Positions 26,891-34,911 are shown, counted from the stretch's first letter. The stretch is 64,000 nt of DNA from Pseudobdellovibrio sp031428275 (GCA_031428275.1 JANPPC010000013.1:62001-126000), one strand, 5' to 3'. Numbers and translations: made by a program. Notes: generated from the letters alone by a model not told the origin.

Positions 26891-26904
26891 ATCAGTAAAC
26901 TGAT
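26891..26904. promoter_or_regulatory. perfect inverted repeat, possible operator
   Basis: ATCAGT-AA-ACTGAT is a perfect 6+6 inverted repeat three bases before the ATG of the gene at 26908, in the 64-bp region shared with the divergent biotin carboxylase gene. It sits where a Shine-Dalgarno would be expected, and none is visible. It could be a regulator-binding site controlling both directions, or chance. Confidence 0.25.
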
Positions 26905-26907
26905 CAC

Positions 26908-27285
26908 ATGAAGGTTGGACTGTATTTAGATGAAATTTCGCTTCAGGTTTTAAAAAAAGGCTTATTTGTAAGCTGCGAACCTAAGCATCGTATCGAAGAA
27001 TTAGCCCCGGGCTTGGCCGACCAACGCGTTGCCGAAATCGGGGAAACATACTTGGTTTGTAATATGAGCAATGAAGAGCAGGGCAAAGCAAAATTGATCG
27101 ACGCATTCACGACCACTTTTGGTGAGCCCGATCCTAGGTTGCTGCAATTAATTGGCTTTGAAGAAAATATCGAAAAATTTCAGATCCAGTACGGAAACTT
27201 CTATAAAAAGCAATTTCCTGACGCAGACTTACAGCACGAAACCGAACTATTCGTAACTATCTACGAACCGGTCAGAGACAGTTAA
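26908..27285 (+). CDS. conserved-looking small protein, unknown function
   Basis: A 125-residue soluble acidic protein without signal peptide. Segments LYLDEISLQVLKKGLFV, VAEIGETYLVCNMSNEEQGK and FVTIYEPVRDS suggest an alpha/beta fold, but I recognise no family. It lies between, and opposite to, the two halves of the leucine-degradation cluster. A strong terminator follows directly, supporting it as an independent transcription unit. It lacks a visible ribosome-binding site and has an inverted repeat immediately 5' of the ATG. A role linked to leucine catabolism is only suggested by position. Confidence 0.6.
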   Translation: MKVGLYLDEISLQVLKKGLFVSCEPKHRIEELAPGLADQRVAEIGETYLVCNMSNEEQGKAKLIDAFTTTFGEPDPRLLQLIGFEENIEKFQIQYGNFYKKQFPDADLQHETELFVTIYEPVRDS

Positions 27286-27304
27286 CAGCAAAGCTCACAA
27301 GCGC

Positions 27305-27334
27305 AGCTAACTCATAGCAAAGTTAGCTTTTATT
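27305..27334 (+). terminator. rho-independent terminator after 26908-27285
   Basis: AGCTAACT (27305-27312) pairs perfectly with AGTTAGCT (27321-27328) around an 8-nt loop, followed by TTTATT. It lies 20 bp past the plus-strand stop codon and overlaps the stop codon of the convergent liuC gene (27323-27325). No T-tract exists on the minus strand, so it acts in the plus direction. Confidence 0.7.
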
Positions 27335-28084
27335 AAAGAAATTTTTAAGCCGCTCTTGTCCTTCAGAACTCATACGTCTTTCGCTTATGACTTTCGTAGT
27401 TAAAGCTTTCTGTTCTTCCCACGAAATTCTACCCGTTAATGAATTTAGAAGTTTTTTCGTGGCCTTCATGGCTTCTTTACCGTTTCCAGAAAACTTTTTT
27501 GCAACTTCAACTGCACCCGTGAAGCTTTTCGTATGAACTAGACCTAACTCAATGGCGCGGTCCGTGCTAAAAACTTCGCCGCTTAGCATATAGGGTCTAA
27601 CAAAGCTGTCTGAAACTTTTCGCAAAACAAAACTAGAAATGACCGCCGGGGCTAATCCAAGTTTTACTTCGCTAAAGCAAAACTGGGTTTTTACTTCGGC
27701 CGAAACGTAATCGCAACAAGCAATTAAACCTAAAGCGCCTCCGTAGGCTGCGCCTTGCACAAGCCCAATTACCGGAACTTCACACTTACTAATGCTTTCG
27801 AACATTTCCCATAATTTAGCCGAATCTTCGACATTTTGTTGGTAGGTGTAATTAGCCATATCTTTCATCCAGTTTAAATCTGCTCCGGCGCAAAAGACCG
27901 TGCCTTCGCCTTTCAAAATTACAGCCTTAAGTTCTTCATCGTTGACGAAACTTTTAAATATTTGCGTGATTTCGGCAATCATTTCAGGATTAAAGGCATT
28001 TTTAACTTCGGGACGGTTTAAAGTAACAATTTTAATTTGAATGTCTTCGGGCAAGTTTTCGATTTTTAAATATTTCATTGTCAT
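27323..28084 (-). CDS. liuC: enoyl-CoA hydratase/isomerase family, probable methylglutaconyl-CoA hydratase
   Basis: A 253-residue crotonase-fold protein. Seen are VILKGEGTVFCAGADLNWMKDMANYT (oxyanion-hole loop, near 54-79, given here by its key GADLNWM part), GLVQGAAYGGALGLIACCDYV (second oxyanion strand, near 102) and the VKLGLAPAVIS segment with the acidic residue E near the start. It would hydrate 3-methylglutaconyl-CoA to HMG-CoA, sitting between the carboxyltransferase (2 bp upstream) and the HMG-CoA lyase in the pathway. The substrate is inferred from neighbours; the fold is certain. Confidence 0.85.
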   Translation of the reverse strand: MTMKYLKIENLPEDIQIKIVTLNRPEVKNAFNPEMIAEITQIFKSFVNDEELKAVILKGEGTVFCAGADLNWMKDMANYTYQQNVEDSAKLWEMFESISKCEVPVIGLVQGAAYGGALGLIACCDYVSAEVKTQFCFSEVKLGLAPAVISSFVLRKVSDSFVRPYMLSGEVFSTDRAIELGLVHTKSFTGAVEVAKKFSGNGKEAMKATKKLLNSLTGRISWEEQKALTTKVISERRMSSEGQERLKNFFNKS

Positions 28085-28086
28085 CC

Positions 28087-29691
28087 TTACATTCTAAAGA
28101 CGCCCTGTGATTTCGGGCCCCAATCTTTATTTAAACTGGCCGAGATTCCCAATGCTAAAATGCGACGAGTATCTTTTGGATCAATAATTCCATCATCCCA
28201 AATACGTGAAGTTGAATAGTACGCCGAGCTTTCATTTTCAAATTTTTCTAAAGTAGGTCTTTTAAAATCAGCTTGTTCTTCAGCGGTCATGGTCTGACCT
28301 TTCGACGCCAATTGTTCTAATTTTACGGTCAACAATACGTTCGCCGCTTGCTCGCCGCCCATAACACTTATTCTAGCATTCGGCCACATCCACATTTGTC
28401 GCGGTTGGTATGCACGACCACACATTCCGTAATTGCCCGCCCCGTACGAACCACCAATAACGACCGTAAATTTAGGAACACGGGCATTTGAAACAGCCAT
28501 AACCATTTTAGCACCGTGTTTAGCGATACCTTCGTGCTCGTATTTTTTACCAACCATAAATCCGGTTATATTTTGCAAAAAGATCAGCGGAACTTCGCGC
28601 TGTTCACAAAGCTCTATAAAGTGCGCCGCTTTTTGCGCGCTTTCGCTGAACAAAACTCCGTTATTCGCAATGATTCCCACTGGCATTCCCCAGATATGGG
28701 CGAAGCCGGTCACTAGCGTTTTACCATAAAGAGCTTTGAATTCATGAAACTGCGAGCCATCTACGATACGTGCAATGACTTCACGAGCATCGTAAGGAAT
28801 TCGCGAATCTGCCGGAATGACGCCGTACATTTCTTCGACTGAATAGACGGGCTCTTCAATCGGCTGAGTTTTTAACTGTACGGCTTTTCTTTTATTTAAA
28901 TGTTTAACAATAGAACGGGTTATCTCTAGCGCGTGCTGATCATTCTCTGCAAAGTGATCGGTTACGCCAGAAATTTCACAGTGCGTGTGGGCTCCACCTA
29001 AGTCTTGTGCATCAACGACTTCGCCGGTAGCCGCTTTCACTAACGGTGGTCCTCCTAAAAAAATAGTTCCGTTGCCTTTGACAATTACGTTCTCGTCACT
29101 CATCGACGGAACGTAAGCGCCACCAGCTGTACAAGAGCCCATCACGACTGAAATCTGCGAAATTCCCATGGCACTCATGCGCGCTTGATTATAAAAAATT
29201 CTTCCAAAGTGATCGCGGTCCGGAAATATTTCTGACTGCAATGGCAAGAAGGCCCCGCCACTATCGACCAGGTAAATACAAGGTAAACCATTTTCCATCG
29301 CAATTTCTTGTGCGCGCAGATGCTTTTTTCCGGTCATCGGAAAGTATGTGCCACCTTTAACGGTGGCATCGTTTGAAACGATAATACATTCGGTGTTTTC
29401 TATAACACCGATCCCGGTAACGATTCCAGCTCCTGGCGCTTGGCCATCGTACAAATCGTTTGCGGCTAAAGTTGAAAATTCTAAAAATGCTGTCCCCGGA
29501 TCAATCAAGCCTTCGATACGTTCGCGCGCAGTCATCTTGCCGCGGGCTTTATGTTTTTTTACAGCTTCGGCGCCGCCGCCACGCTTGGTCTCTTCAACTT
29601 TTTCACGCCAGTCGTGAACCATTTTTAAAAGTGATGCTTTGTTTTTTTTATAATCTTCAGAATTTATATCAATCATGCTTTCTAAAATCAT
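28087..29691 (-). CDS. mccB: methylcrotonyl-CoA carboxylase, carboxyltransferase (beta) subunit
   Basis: Transfers the carboxyl group from biotin to 3-methylcrotonyl-CoA. 534 residues with the two crotonase-like carboxyltransferase halves: GGGAEAVKKHKARGKMTARERI at the N-terminus (near 38), YLVDSGGAFLPLQSEIFPD (near 140), MGSCTAGGAYVPSMSDE (near 183), QNITGFMVGKKYEHEGI (near 374), and VIGGSYGAGNYGMCGRAY (near 412). These match the MCC/propionyl carboxylase group, and the QSEIFPD and YEHEGIAKHGAKM patterns favour MCC. A GAGG site lies 6 bp before the ATG. Partner subunits are the separate biotin carboxylase and carrier genes at 25-26.8 kb. Confidence 0.92.
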   Translation of the reverse strand: MILESMIDINSEDYKKNKASLLKMVHDWREKVEETKRGGGAEAVKKHKARGKMTARERIEGLIDPGTAFLEFSTLAANDLYDGQAPGAGIVTGIGVIENTECIIVSNDATVKGGTYFPMTGKKHLRAQEIAMENGLPCIYLVDSGGAFLPLQSEIFPDRDHFGRIFYNQARMSAMGISQISVVMGSCTAGGAYVPSMSDENVIVKGNGTIFLGGPPLVKAATGEVVDAQDLGGAHTHCEISGVTDHFAENDQHALEITRSIVKHLNKRKAVQLKTQPIEEPVYSVEEMYGVIPADSRIPYDAREVIARIVDGSQFHEFKALYGKTLVTGFAHIWGMPVGIIANNGVLFSESAQKAAHFIELCEQREVPLIFLQNITGFMVGKKYEHEGIAKHGAKMVMAVSNARVPKFTVVIGGSYGAGNYGMCGRAYQPRQMWMWPNARISVMGGEQAANVLLTVKLEQLASKGQTMTAEEQADFKRPTLEKFENESSAYYSTSRIWDDGIIDPKDTRRILALGISASLNKDWGPKSQGVFRM

Positions 29692-29699
29692 GTGTATCC

Positions 29700-30236
29700 T
29701 CAGGCGATCAGCGGTGTAGATTCGATAGTTAATTTCAATTTAGCTGAATCATTTTTACGACCTTTGCCAACAGTCAGTTTTACATCAAACTCGACAATCG
29801 ACTTTTTACCTTTTTGTAAATGCATAAAAAAATCATCCATATCAGCTTGGTTTGACTGAATAACTAAAGTTAATTCTTCGGCCCACGCTTGTTTTTTTAC
29901 CAGGTGAGTGTCAGTGGCCACAATTCGAAAAAAATTTTCAGGCATTTGACGTTGTAAAAAGGCACGAGCCATTTCTAAACTTGCATTCGTTACTAGGCCT
30001 TGGTGAATCTCGCCCTGCGAGTCGAAGTTTGCTTTGTTTGCTGGAATGACCGCTTTAATTTCGAATTCATTTAGTTCGAATAAACGAAAGCCAGTACCTA
30101 AAAGTTCAGGCGCCAGCCAGTCTAACGCATAGCTTAAAACAGGTTGAATCTGCTTCGGACTTTTAACTTGCGCCCAAGTTTTAAGTTCTTTCAGTTTTCC
30201 GCTCACACTTTTTATATCAACTTTGTATATTTTCAT
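29700..30236 (-). CDS. probable hot-dog-fold protein (DUF4442/thioesterase-like)
   Basis: A 178-residue soluble protein. YALDWLAPELLGTGFRLF (about 47-64), a central IHQGLVTNASLEMARAFLQ helix (near 93-111) and paired strands at the C-terminus (SIVEFDVKLTVG, SAKLKLTIES) resemble the DUF4442 branch of hot-dog thioesterases. Assignment is by fold impression only. It is the first gene of the transcript leading into mccB (8-bp gap) and so may act on an acyl-CoA of leucine breakdown, for example removing a stalled intermediate. That role is inference. The expected isovaleryl-CoA dehydrogenase is not present at this position. Confidence 0.6.
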   Translation of the reverse strand: MKIYKVDIKSVSGKLKELKTWAQVKSPKQIQPVLSYALDWLAPELLGTGFRLFELNEFEIKAVIPANKANFDSQGEIHQGLVTNASLEMARAFLQRQMPENFFRIVATDTHLVKKQAWAEELTLVIQSNQADMDDFFMHLQKGKKSIVEFDVKLTVGKGRKNDSAKLKLTIESTPLIA

Positions 30237-30313
30237 ATCCAGTCCTTGCCTATTTGAACGCTAACATGATGAACTATTGTTGTCACATTTACTTGATTTG
30301 TCTGGAGGCAACA

Positions 30314-30784
30314 ATGGCTAAATTGTTAAGCTTTTTAATTTTCGTCGTCGCATTCGTATGGACATGGTTTTTATTCAATTCAGACAACGCCGTCGGTATC
30401 GACGTGCATGCTGGTATTCAAAGCAAACTTTCTATCTTAATCGAAGATACAATCAAAAAAAACCGCCCGAGTTCGTCTCGTTTTCAGCTGGTACAAATTT
30501 ACACTGAAAAAATTAACGACAACAAAATGAGCGCGAAATTTTCTTTCAAATACGATGACGTCATGGAAGATACAGAAACAACTAATCAAACAATGAACGG
30601 TGAAGCCATTTTAACTCGGGGTTTGTCAGAAGATCCTAATGTACAAAAATGGGTTGTTCAGTCTGTTAAATCAAATTCATCAAACTTAGAGTTTCGCGAA
30701 GGCTTGGTCATTACTTCTGATGGTCAGTCTGAAACAGTAGCGCCGGCGACCGAAGTTCCGGTTGAAGACAAAAAGACCGATTAA
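30314..30784 (+). CDS. membrane-anchored protein, unknown function
   Basis: A 156-residue protein with one N-terminal transmembrane helix (about 4-20, LLSFLIFVVAFVWTWFLF) and a periplasmic domain of about 110 residues rich in beta-type segments (SRFQLVQIYTEKI, SAKFSFKYDDVME), ending in a low-complexity acidic tail. The start is set by TGGAGG 7 bp before the ATG at 30314; the frame opens 20 codons further upstream without a site. It is followed with zero gap by the methyltransferase gene (TAA then ATG), so they are co-transcribed. No family recognised. Confidence 0.7.
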   Translation: MAKLLSFLIFVVAFVWTWFLFNSDNAVGIDVHAGIQSKLSILIEDTIKKNRPSSSRFQLVQIYTEKINDNKMSAKFSFKYDDVMEDTETTNQTMNGEAILTRGLSEDPNVQKWVVQSVKSNSSNLEFREGLVITSDGQSETVAPATEVPVEDKKTD

Positions 30785-31849
30785 ATGTCAGAACATCTAA
30801 CAGAGCGCGAGCCCGCACGTTTTATTACAATTAACGAAAACGGCGATCTGTTCTTTGACCCTGAAGACCCCCCGATTCACGATCACCAGCAAATTGAAGA
30901 ATTACAAAATAATCTGAAGCTGACTGAAAAGTATGCTTTAGTAACAAGTTTGTACGGCGAAGAATTCATAGTCGAGTCTTTCGATCACCCATTACATATT
31001 ATCGCCGTCGAGTTTAAAGAGAAAAAAATCTACCTACAAACTAAGCAAAACACTTTGTTTTTGGCCGACAACACAAAGTGGTCCGTAGACGAGTGGGACC
31101 GCTTTAACGGCTTAACTACGTCAGGCGCGCCTTTTGTGCTGACTGAAAAAGGCCAAGATCATTTATTTAATTTAGCCGACTCTTACGATGATGAAGGTTT
31201 TGTGGCCAAAGGCGAATACATTGCAACGCCACCTTACTTTTTTGATACTCCGCAAATTGGTAGTGGTCAGTACTGGTCCGATATCTACAAGACAGAAGAA
31301 AACCCAGGTTGGAATTTAAATCAACCAGCCGAATCTTTTAAAGATATGCTTCACCGAATTAAATTTCCGAAATCGCGAATTTTAGTTTTAGGTTGCGGCG
31401 AAGGTAACGATGCTGCTTTATTCGCCGAAGCCGGTCACGTCGTAACCGCCGTTGATTTTTCGAAAGAAGCTATTCGGCGAGGCAAAGAAAAATACGCTCG
31501 CTGGGCCGATACACTTTATTTTCACGAAATGAACATGTTTCACATTCCACCCGAGTGGAATCATTCATTTGATGTCGTCGTTGAACACGCCTGTTTTTGC
31601 GCCATTCCGCCCGAGCAACGTAGTGAGATGGTTCGTTTATGGAGACGCATGCTTCACGAAGAAGGCCAATTGATGGGTAACTTCTTTACCATGGATAAAC
31701 GCCCTGGCCCGCCCTTCGGCGCTACAGAGTGGGAACTTCGCAAACGTTTACAAAATCATTTTCATTTTTTATTTTGGGGAAGATGGCGCCAATCATTACC
31801 CAAGCGTCAAGGTCGTGAGCTTTTCGTACTCGCGAAGAAAAAGAAATAA
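30785..31849 (+). CDS. TPMT-type SAM-dependent methyltransferase with N-terminal DUF1285-like domain
   Basis: A 354-residue two-domain protein. Residues about 8-115 (FITINENGDLFF, YALVTSLYGEEFIVES) resemble DUF1285, a small beta domain of unknown function. Residues about 150-354 form a class I methyltransferase of the thiopurine/thiol S-methyltransferase group: YWSDIYKTEENPGWNL, the SAM loop ILVLGCGEGNDAALFAEAG (near 203), VVEHACFCAIPPEQR (near 263) and a C-terminal GRELFVLAKKK. It probably methylates a small thiol, selenol or similar toxic compound. The N-terminal fusion is unusual and its assignment is tentative. It ends one base before the convergent TetR gene. Confidence 0.8.
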   Translation: MSEHLTEREPARFITINENGDLFFDPEDPPIHDHQQIEELQNNLKLTEKYALVTSLYGEEFIVESFDHPLHIIAVEFKEKKIYLQTKQNTLFLADNTKWSVDEWDRFNGLTTSGAPFVLTEKGQDHLFNLADSYDDEGFVAKGEYIATPPYFFDTPQIGSGQYWSDIYKTEENPGWNLNQPAESFKDMLHRIKFPKSRILVLGCGEGNDAALFAEAGHVVTAVDFSKEAIRRGKEKYARWADTLYFHEMNMFHIPPEWNHSFDVVVEHACFCAIPPEQRSEMVRLWRRMLHEEGQLMGNFFTMDKRPGPPFGATEWELRKRLQNHFHFLFWGRWRQSLPKRQGRELFVLAKKKK

Positions 31850-32419
31850 CTAAATTTTTTGCGACGAAAGCAATATCTTTTCTGACAACGACGTCGTATC
31901 GACCATTCTAGACAAAAGCACCGCACCAACGGAACGACTAATCAGCTGCAAAGCCTTATCTCGCCTAGATTCTGCAGATAATTCTTCAGCTAAATGGCTG
32001 GCAATTAAATCAGCCCACTTTTGAATGTAATCTGATATTAGAAATTTAGAAGTGTTTGTGCCACGATAAATCTCGGCCGCTAAAGACGGAAGTACGCAGC
32101 CCTTTTCTGGAAAATCACGGTGTGATAAGCTGCAATATCTTTTCAAAACAGCATTTGTCTTATCATCGCCGTAAAGATTCTCGGTATCTTTAGTTAGTAA
32201 CTTTCGCGAATATTCTAATGCGTGCGCTAAACTTTGCTCGAACAAATCTTCTTTCGAACCAAAGTGAGAGTAAAAAGCACCGGCTGTCAAACCGGCTTCT
32301 TGCATAATTTGATCGATGCCCGTAGCCCCGTACCCTTTCGTACGAAATAATCTAGCTGAAACTGTTAGAATTCTTGCTTTTGATTCTTCTTTCTGAATTT
32401 GCTTACGAGTCTTTTTCAT
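31850..32419 (-). CDS. TetR/AcrR-family transcriptional regulator
   Basis: A 189-residue repressor-type regulator. The N-terminal helix-turn-helix covers about 14-58 (ILTVSARLFRTKGYGATGIDQ, split motif; QEAGLTAGAFYSHFGSKEDLF), the standard TetR signature. The helical C-terminal ligand domain has a Cys (CVLPSLAAEI near 108) often seen in the YcdC/NemR-like group. It is the second gene after the alpha/beta hydrolase (3-bp gap), so the pair is one unit and the regulator probably controls its own hydrolase or a nearby promoter. Confidence 0.9.
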   Translation of the reverse strand: MKKTRKQIQKEESKARILTVSARLFRTKGYGATGIDQIMQEAGLTAGAFYSHFGSKEDLFEQSLAHALEYSRKLLTKDTENLYGDDKTNAVLKRYCSLSHRDFPEKGCVLPSLAAEIYRGTNTSKFLISDYIQKWADLIASHLAEELSAESRRDKALQLISRSVGAVLLSRMVDTTSLSEKILLSSQKI

Positions 32420-32422
32420 TAA

Positions 32423-33088
32423 TTACCATTTTAAAATTTCAGCGATTCGATTTTTAAGCCAAGCACGTGATTCGTCATTCATTGTATGCTTTAAACCCTC
32501 GAATTTTTTGAAAACGCCTTTTGGGTTTTGAGATTTTAACGACGCAAAGGTCTCTTCGCCCATTTCGCAGGTTACGATATCGTCTTCGACCCCATGAATC
32601 GCATCTAATGGTATGTTCAAGGCCGATTTATATTCGGTTGAACCGTAAGCGGCCGCAATTGAAATCATGTGCTTTACATTTTTTAATTGCGGTAAAATAT
32701 AGGGCAAGAAAAAACCGCCCTGAGAAAATGCTAATAAAATTTTTGGCCTATCCGTTAGATTTAATTTTTCTAAAAGATGTACGACGGCATCAGCCGAAAT
32801 CTTTGGATGAATTAAGACTGATTTCGAAGTGAAATCTGCAAAGTACCAAGCAAAGGCCTGCTTCCAAACATTGTCTTTTTTTTGCGGAACTGGAAATAGC
32901 CCGTTTATCGCTAGAATCTCATATAGTGGGTCTAAATCCGGTAGCGCACGACGTAAAAAAGCCTGCGCTGAATCTGCATAGCCATGAAAAAGTATAATCA
33001 CGGGTTTAGATTCGCCCGCGTTCTCATGGTGGTAACGTATCGGAATTTCTGAGTTTACTGAGGTAAGATGCTGTTCAATTTCTTTCAT
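32423..33088 (-). CDS. alpha/beta hydrolase (carboxylesterase/phospholipase type)
   Basis: A 221-residue serine hydrolase. VIILFHGYADSAQAF (near 31) is the oxyanion region, LLAFSQGGFFLPYIL (near 118) holds the nucleophile Ser in FSQGG, DAIHGVEDDIV (near 163) the acid, and FEGLKHTMNDESRAWL (near 197) the catalytic His. It resembles small cytosolic carboxylesterases such as YpfH/EstB; substrate unknown. No signal peptide. First gene of a two-gene unit with the TetR regulator. Its start lies about 75 bp from the 3' end of rnpB. Confidence 0.85.
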   Translation of the reverse strand: MKEIEQHLTSVNSEIPIRYHHENAGESKPVIILFHGYADSAQAFLRRALPDLDPLYEILAINGLFPVPQKKDNVWKQAFAWYFADFTSKSVLIHPKISADAVVHLLEKLNLTDRPKILLAFSQGGFFLPYILPQLKNVKHMISIAAAYGSTEYKSALNIPLDAIHGVEDDIVTCEMGEETFASLKSQNPKGVFKKFEGLKHTMNDESRAWLKNRIAEILKW

Positions 33089-33130
33089 ATTACGATCGTA
33101 ATATATTTTTTTTACTTCGGCTATTAAGCT

Positions 33131-33160
33131 TAGAAAAAACTAGATCTATCTAGAAAAAAA
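33131..33160 (-). terminator. probable terminator of rnpB
   Basis: Just beyond the 3' end of the RNase P RNA the minus strand reads seven T, then CTAGA-TAGA-TCTAG (5-bp stem, 4-nt loop), then six T. The stem is short but flanked by U-runs on both sides. It would end rnpB before the hydrolase gene. Confidence 0.45.
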
Positions 33161-33162
33161 GG

Positions 33163-33564
33163 TGGCGGGGTTTTACGTTAAGCCGAGTTCTGTTCCTCGT
33201 GCTGATTGCCACATTCTCACACACGATTCGACGACCATTCCTCTAGGCGTTTAATTACTTAAACGCTCAAGCGATCTGACCCGGAAGTCTCACACGAGCC
33301 GTGCTTAAAGCAAACCGAAGTTCACTTACGCTTCCCTATTTGATCTTGCTTCACACAGAGTTTAGCTGTTTTCACTCCGCCGGCTCCCTTAAAAGCTCCC
33401 GTTCCCGCCTCTAAGATCAATGCCTCGGATATTCTTTCTGTTCCACTGTTCCTGACCTTGCGGCCGAGGGCCGTTAGCCCTTGTGTTGCTCTATGAAGCT
33501 CGGACTTTCCTCCCCCCAAAGCTATTGCTAACTTCAAGCGGCGATCATCTGTAAAACCCCTGCC
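33163..33564 (-). ncRNA. rnpB: RNase P RNA (bacterial type A)
   Basis: Catalytic RNA that cuts the 5' leader from precursor tRNAs. On the minus strand the conserved CR-I block GGAGGAAAGTCCGAGCTTC lies near 33504-33523, the CR-V/P4 3' strand region ends in AGAACTCGGCTTAACG near the 3' end, and an ACAGTG/AACAGAAAG region lies between. Helix P1 is visible as GGGGTTTTAC (33551-33560) pairing perfectly with GTAAAACCCC (33167-33176), extended by GGC/GCC. The length, about 400 nt, fits type A. Two open frames of 91 and 150 codons run through this region by chance and are not genes. Confidence 0.93.
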
Positions 33565-33568
33565 GAAT

Positions 33569-33597
33569 CTAGTAGCAAAAAATTCTATTGCGCACAA
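33569..33597 (-). promoter_or_regulatory. predicted promoter of rnpB
   Basis: On the minus strand TTGTGC and TACTAG are separated by 17 bp, and the -10 box ends about 5 bp before the P1 helix of rnpB. The match of the -10 box is weak (3 of 6), but the position is exactly where a promoter for a stable RNA is needed. Confidence 0.35.
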
Positions 33598-33705
33598 CTA
33601 AAGATATCGGGCGGCCGCGATCGTACTTGATAATTAGGCAAGGCAGATTTAAAACAGACACAAAGGATTGAAGCACAGCATTCAGTCCGCTTTGAAGGAG
33701 AATTT

Positions 33706-34251
33706 ATGAAATTCGTATTATCTGCATTTGTATTTTTTTTAGCCCTTGGATTGAGCCTTAAATCTGTTGCTAGCACCCCAAAAAATTCACCAGAAACCTG
33801 CACCGCAGAAACACAAAACTGTGAGGCGACTAAAGAAGCACATTCTAAGCACAAAGGCGCAGAAAATGCACACGGTAATGGTTTATCAGAACACATGAAT
33901 TCTCTATTTCCAGAAAAACAAAAAAATCCCACAGTCACCGCACGCCCAACAAGTGTTAAGTTAACTTCTCCAAAATTTCTAGCAAAGGTTTCTACACCTA
34001 CAGTAAAGCTAGAATGGGCGGCCGCGGATGGAGCCACTTCTTACCATGTGCAAGTTGCAACTGATCCCAATTTTAAATGGTTAGTCACCAATGAACATTT
34101 CGTGAAAACGACATCATACGACATGGCGAATTTACAACCCGGACAAAAATACTACTGGAGAATCGCTTCCCTAAAAGGCGAAAATGATTCTTCGTTCACG
34201 AAGTCTTTATTTATTAGTTCAGTGTTCGCAACTCCAGCCGTAAAACAATAG
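33706..34251 (+). CDS. secreted protein with fibronectin-III-like domain
   Basis: A 181-residue exported protein. Signal peptide about 1-22 (FVLSAFVFFLALGLSLKSVAS), a His/Glu-rich linker to about 85, then a single FN3-like beta-sandwich (about 88-170). The sandwich is recognisable by VKLEWAAADGATSYHVQVATD, TTSYDMANLQPGQKYYWRIAS, with the Trp, Tyr and Leu core positions. Two cysteines (TCTAETQNC) follow the signal and may pair. A strong GAAGGAG site precedes the ATG. Nine bases separate it from the nitroreductase gene, so both are likely on one transcript. Role unknown; such domains often bind peptidoglycan, polysaccharide or other proteins. Confidence 0.8.
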   Translation: MKFVLSAFVFFLALGLSLKSVASTPKNSPETCTAETQNCEATKEAHSKHKGAENAHGNGLSEHMNSLFPEKQKNPTVTARPTSVKLTSPKFLAKVSTPTVKLEWAAADGATSYHVQVATDPNFKWLVTNEHFVKTTSYDMANLQPGQKYYWRIASLKGENDSSFTKSLFISSVFATPAVKQ

Positions 34252-34260
34252 GAAGCCAAA

Positions 34261-34911
34261 ATGCCAAAAGTTGATAATGAGATTATTCATACGCAACTTA
34301 ACTGGCGCTATGCTTGTAAAAAATTTGACCCTACAAAGAAAATTCGCGATGCCGACTGGAACATCTTAGTCGAATCGTTAAGACTTTCGGCTTCGTCGTA
34401 CGGGCTTCAACCTTGGAAGTTTATTGTTATTCAAAACCCTGAACTTCGCGTGCAATTACAAAAAGCGGCTTGGGGCCAAACTCCGGTTACGGATGCTTCG
34501 CATTTTATCGTTATCACGTATAAAGAGAACGTTGACGAATCTCATATAGACCGCCACGTGAATCATGCCGCTAAAACCCATGGGGTTGAACTTTCTACGT
34601 TAGACCGCTTCAAGGGCTCAATGATGAAAGATTTAGTTCATGGTCGTCGTGCCGAATTTATCAATTACTGGGCCCAACAACAAACTTACATCGCAATGGG
34701 ATCTTTTTTAACAACGGCCGCATTTATGGAAATAGATACCTTACCGATGGAGGGCTTTGACCCACCTTCGTTCGACCGTATTTTAAACCTAGAGGGCACA
34801 GGTTACAAATCTGTGACGGCTATAGCGGCCGGCTACCGCTCGGTAGAAGACCGCTTTCAGAACGTTAAAAAGATTCGTTTTGATTTACCTGAAGTCGTTG
34901 AATACAAATAA
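34261..34911 (+). CDS. nitroreductase-family NAD(P)H-dependent flavoprotein
   Basis: A 216-residue FMN oxidoreductase of the nitroreductase fold. LNWRYACKKFDPTKKI (about 11-26) is the N-terminal FMN-contact region, LRLSASSYGLQPWKFIVIQN (about 40-59) is the family hallmark, IAMGSFLTTAAFMEIDTLPMEGFDP (about 140-164, key MEGFDP) and SVTAIAAGYRS (near 182) complete the flavin site. It resembles the NfsB/dihydropteridine reductase group. It reduces quinones, nitro compounds or flavin-type acceptors; physiological substrate unknown. AGGAAGCC upstream. Second gene after the FN3-like protein. Followed by an AT-rich 115-bp gap with no clear gene. Confidence 0.9.
   Translation: MPKVDNEIIHTQLNWRYACKKFDPTKKIRDADWNILVESLRLSASSYGLQPWKFIVIQNPELRVQLQKAAWGQTPVTDASHFIVITYKENVDESHIDRHVNHAAKTHGVELSTLDRFKGSMMKDLVHGRRAEFINYWAQQQTYIAMGSFLTTAAFMEIDTLPMEGFDPPSFDRILNLEGTGYKSVTAIAAGYRSVEDRFQNVKKIRFDLPEVVEYK

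Noticed and set aside
33322..34037. Two minus-strand open frames (91 and 150 codons) over rnpB and the FN3-like gene
   Set aside because: The first lies inside RNase P RNA; the second is antisense to a gene with a signal peptide and a good ribosome-binding site.
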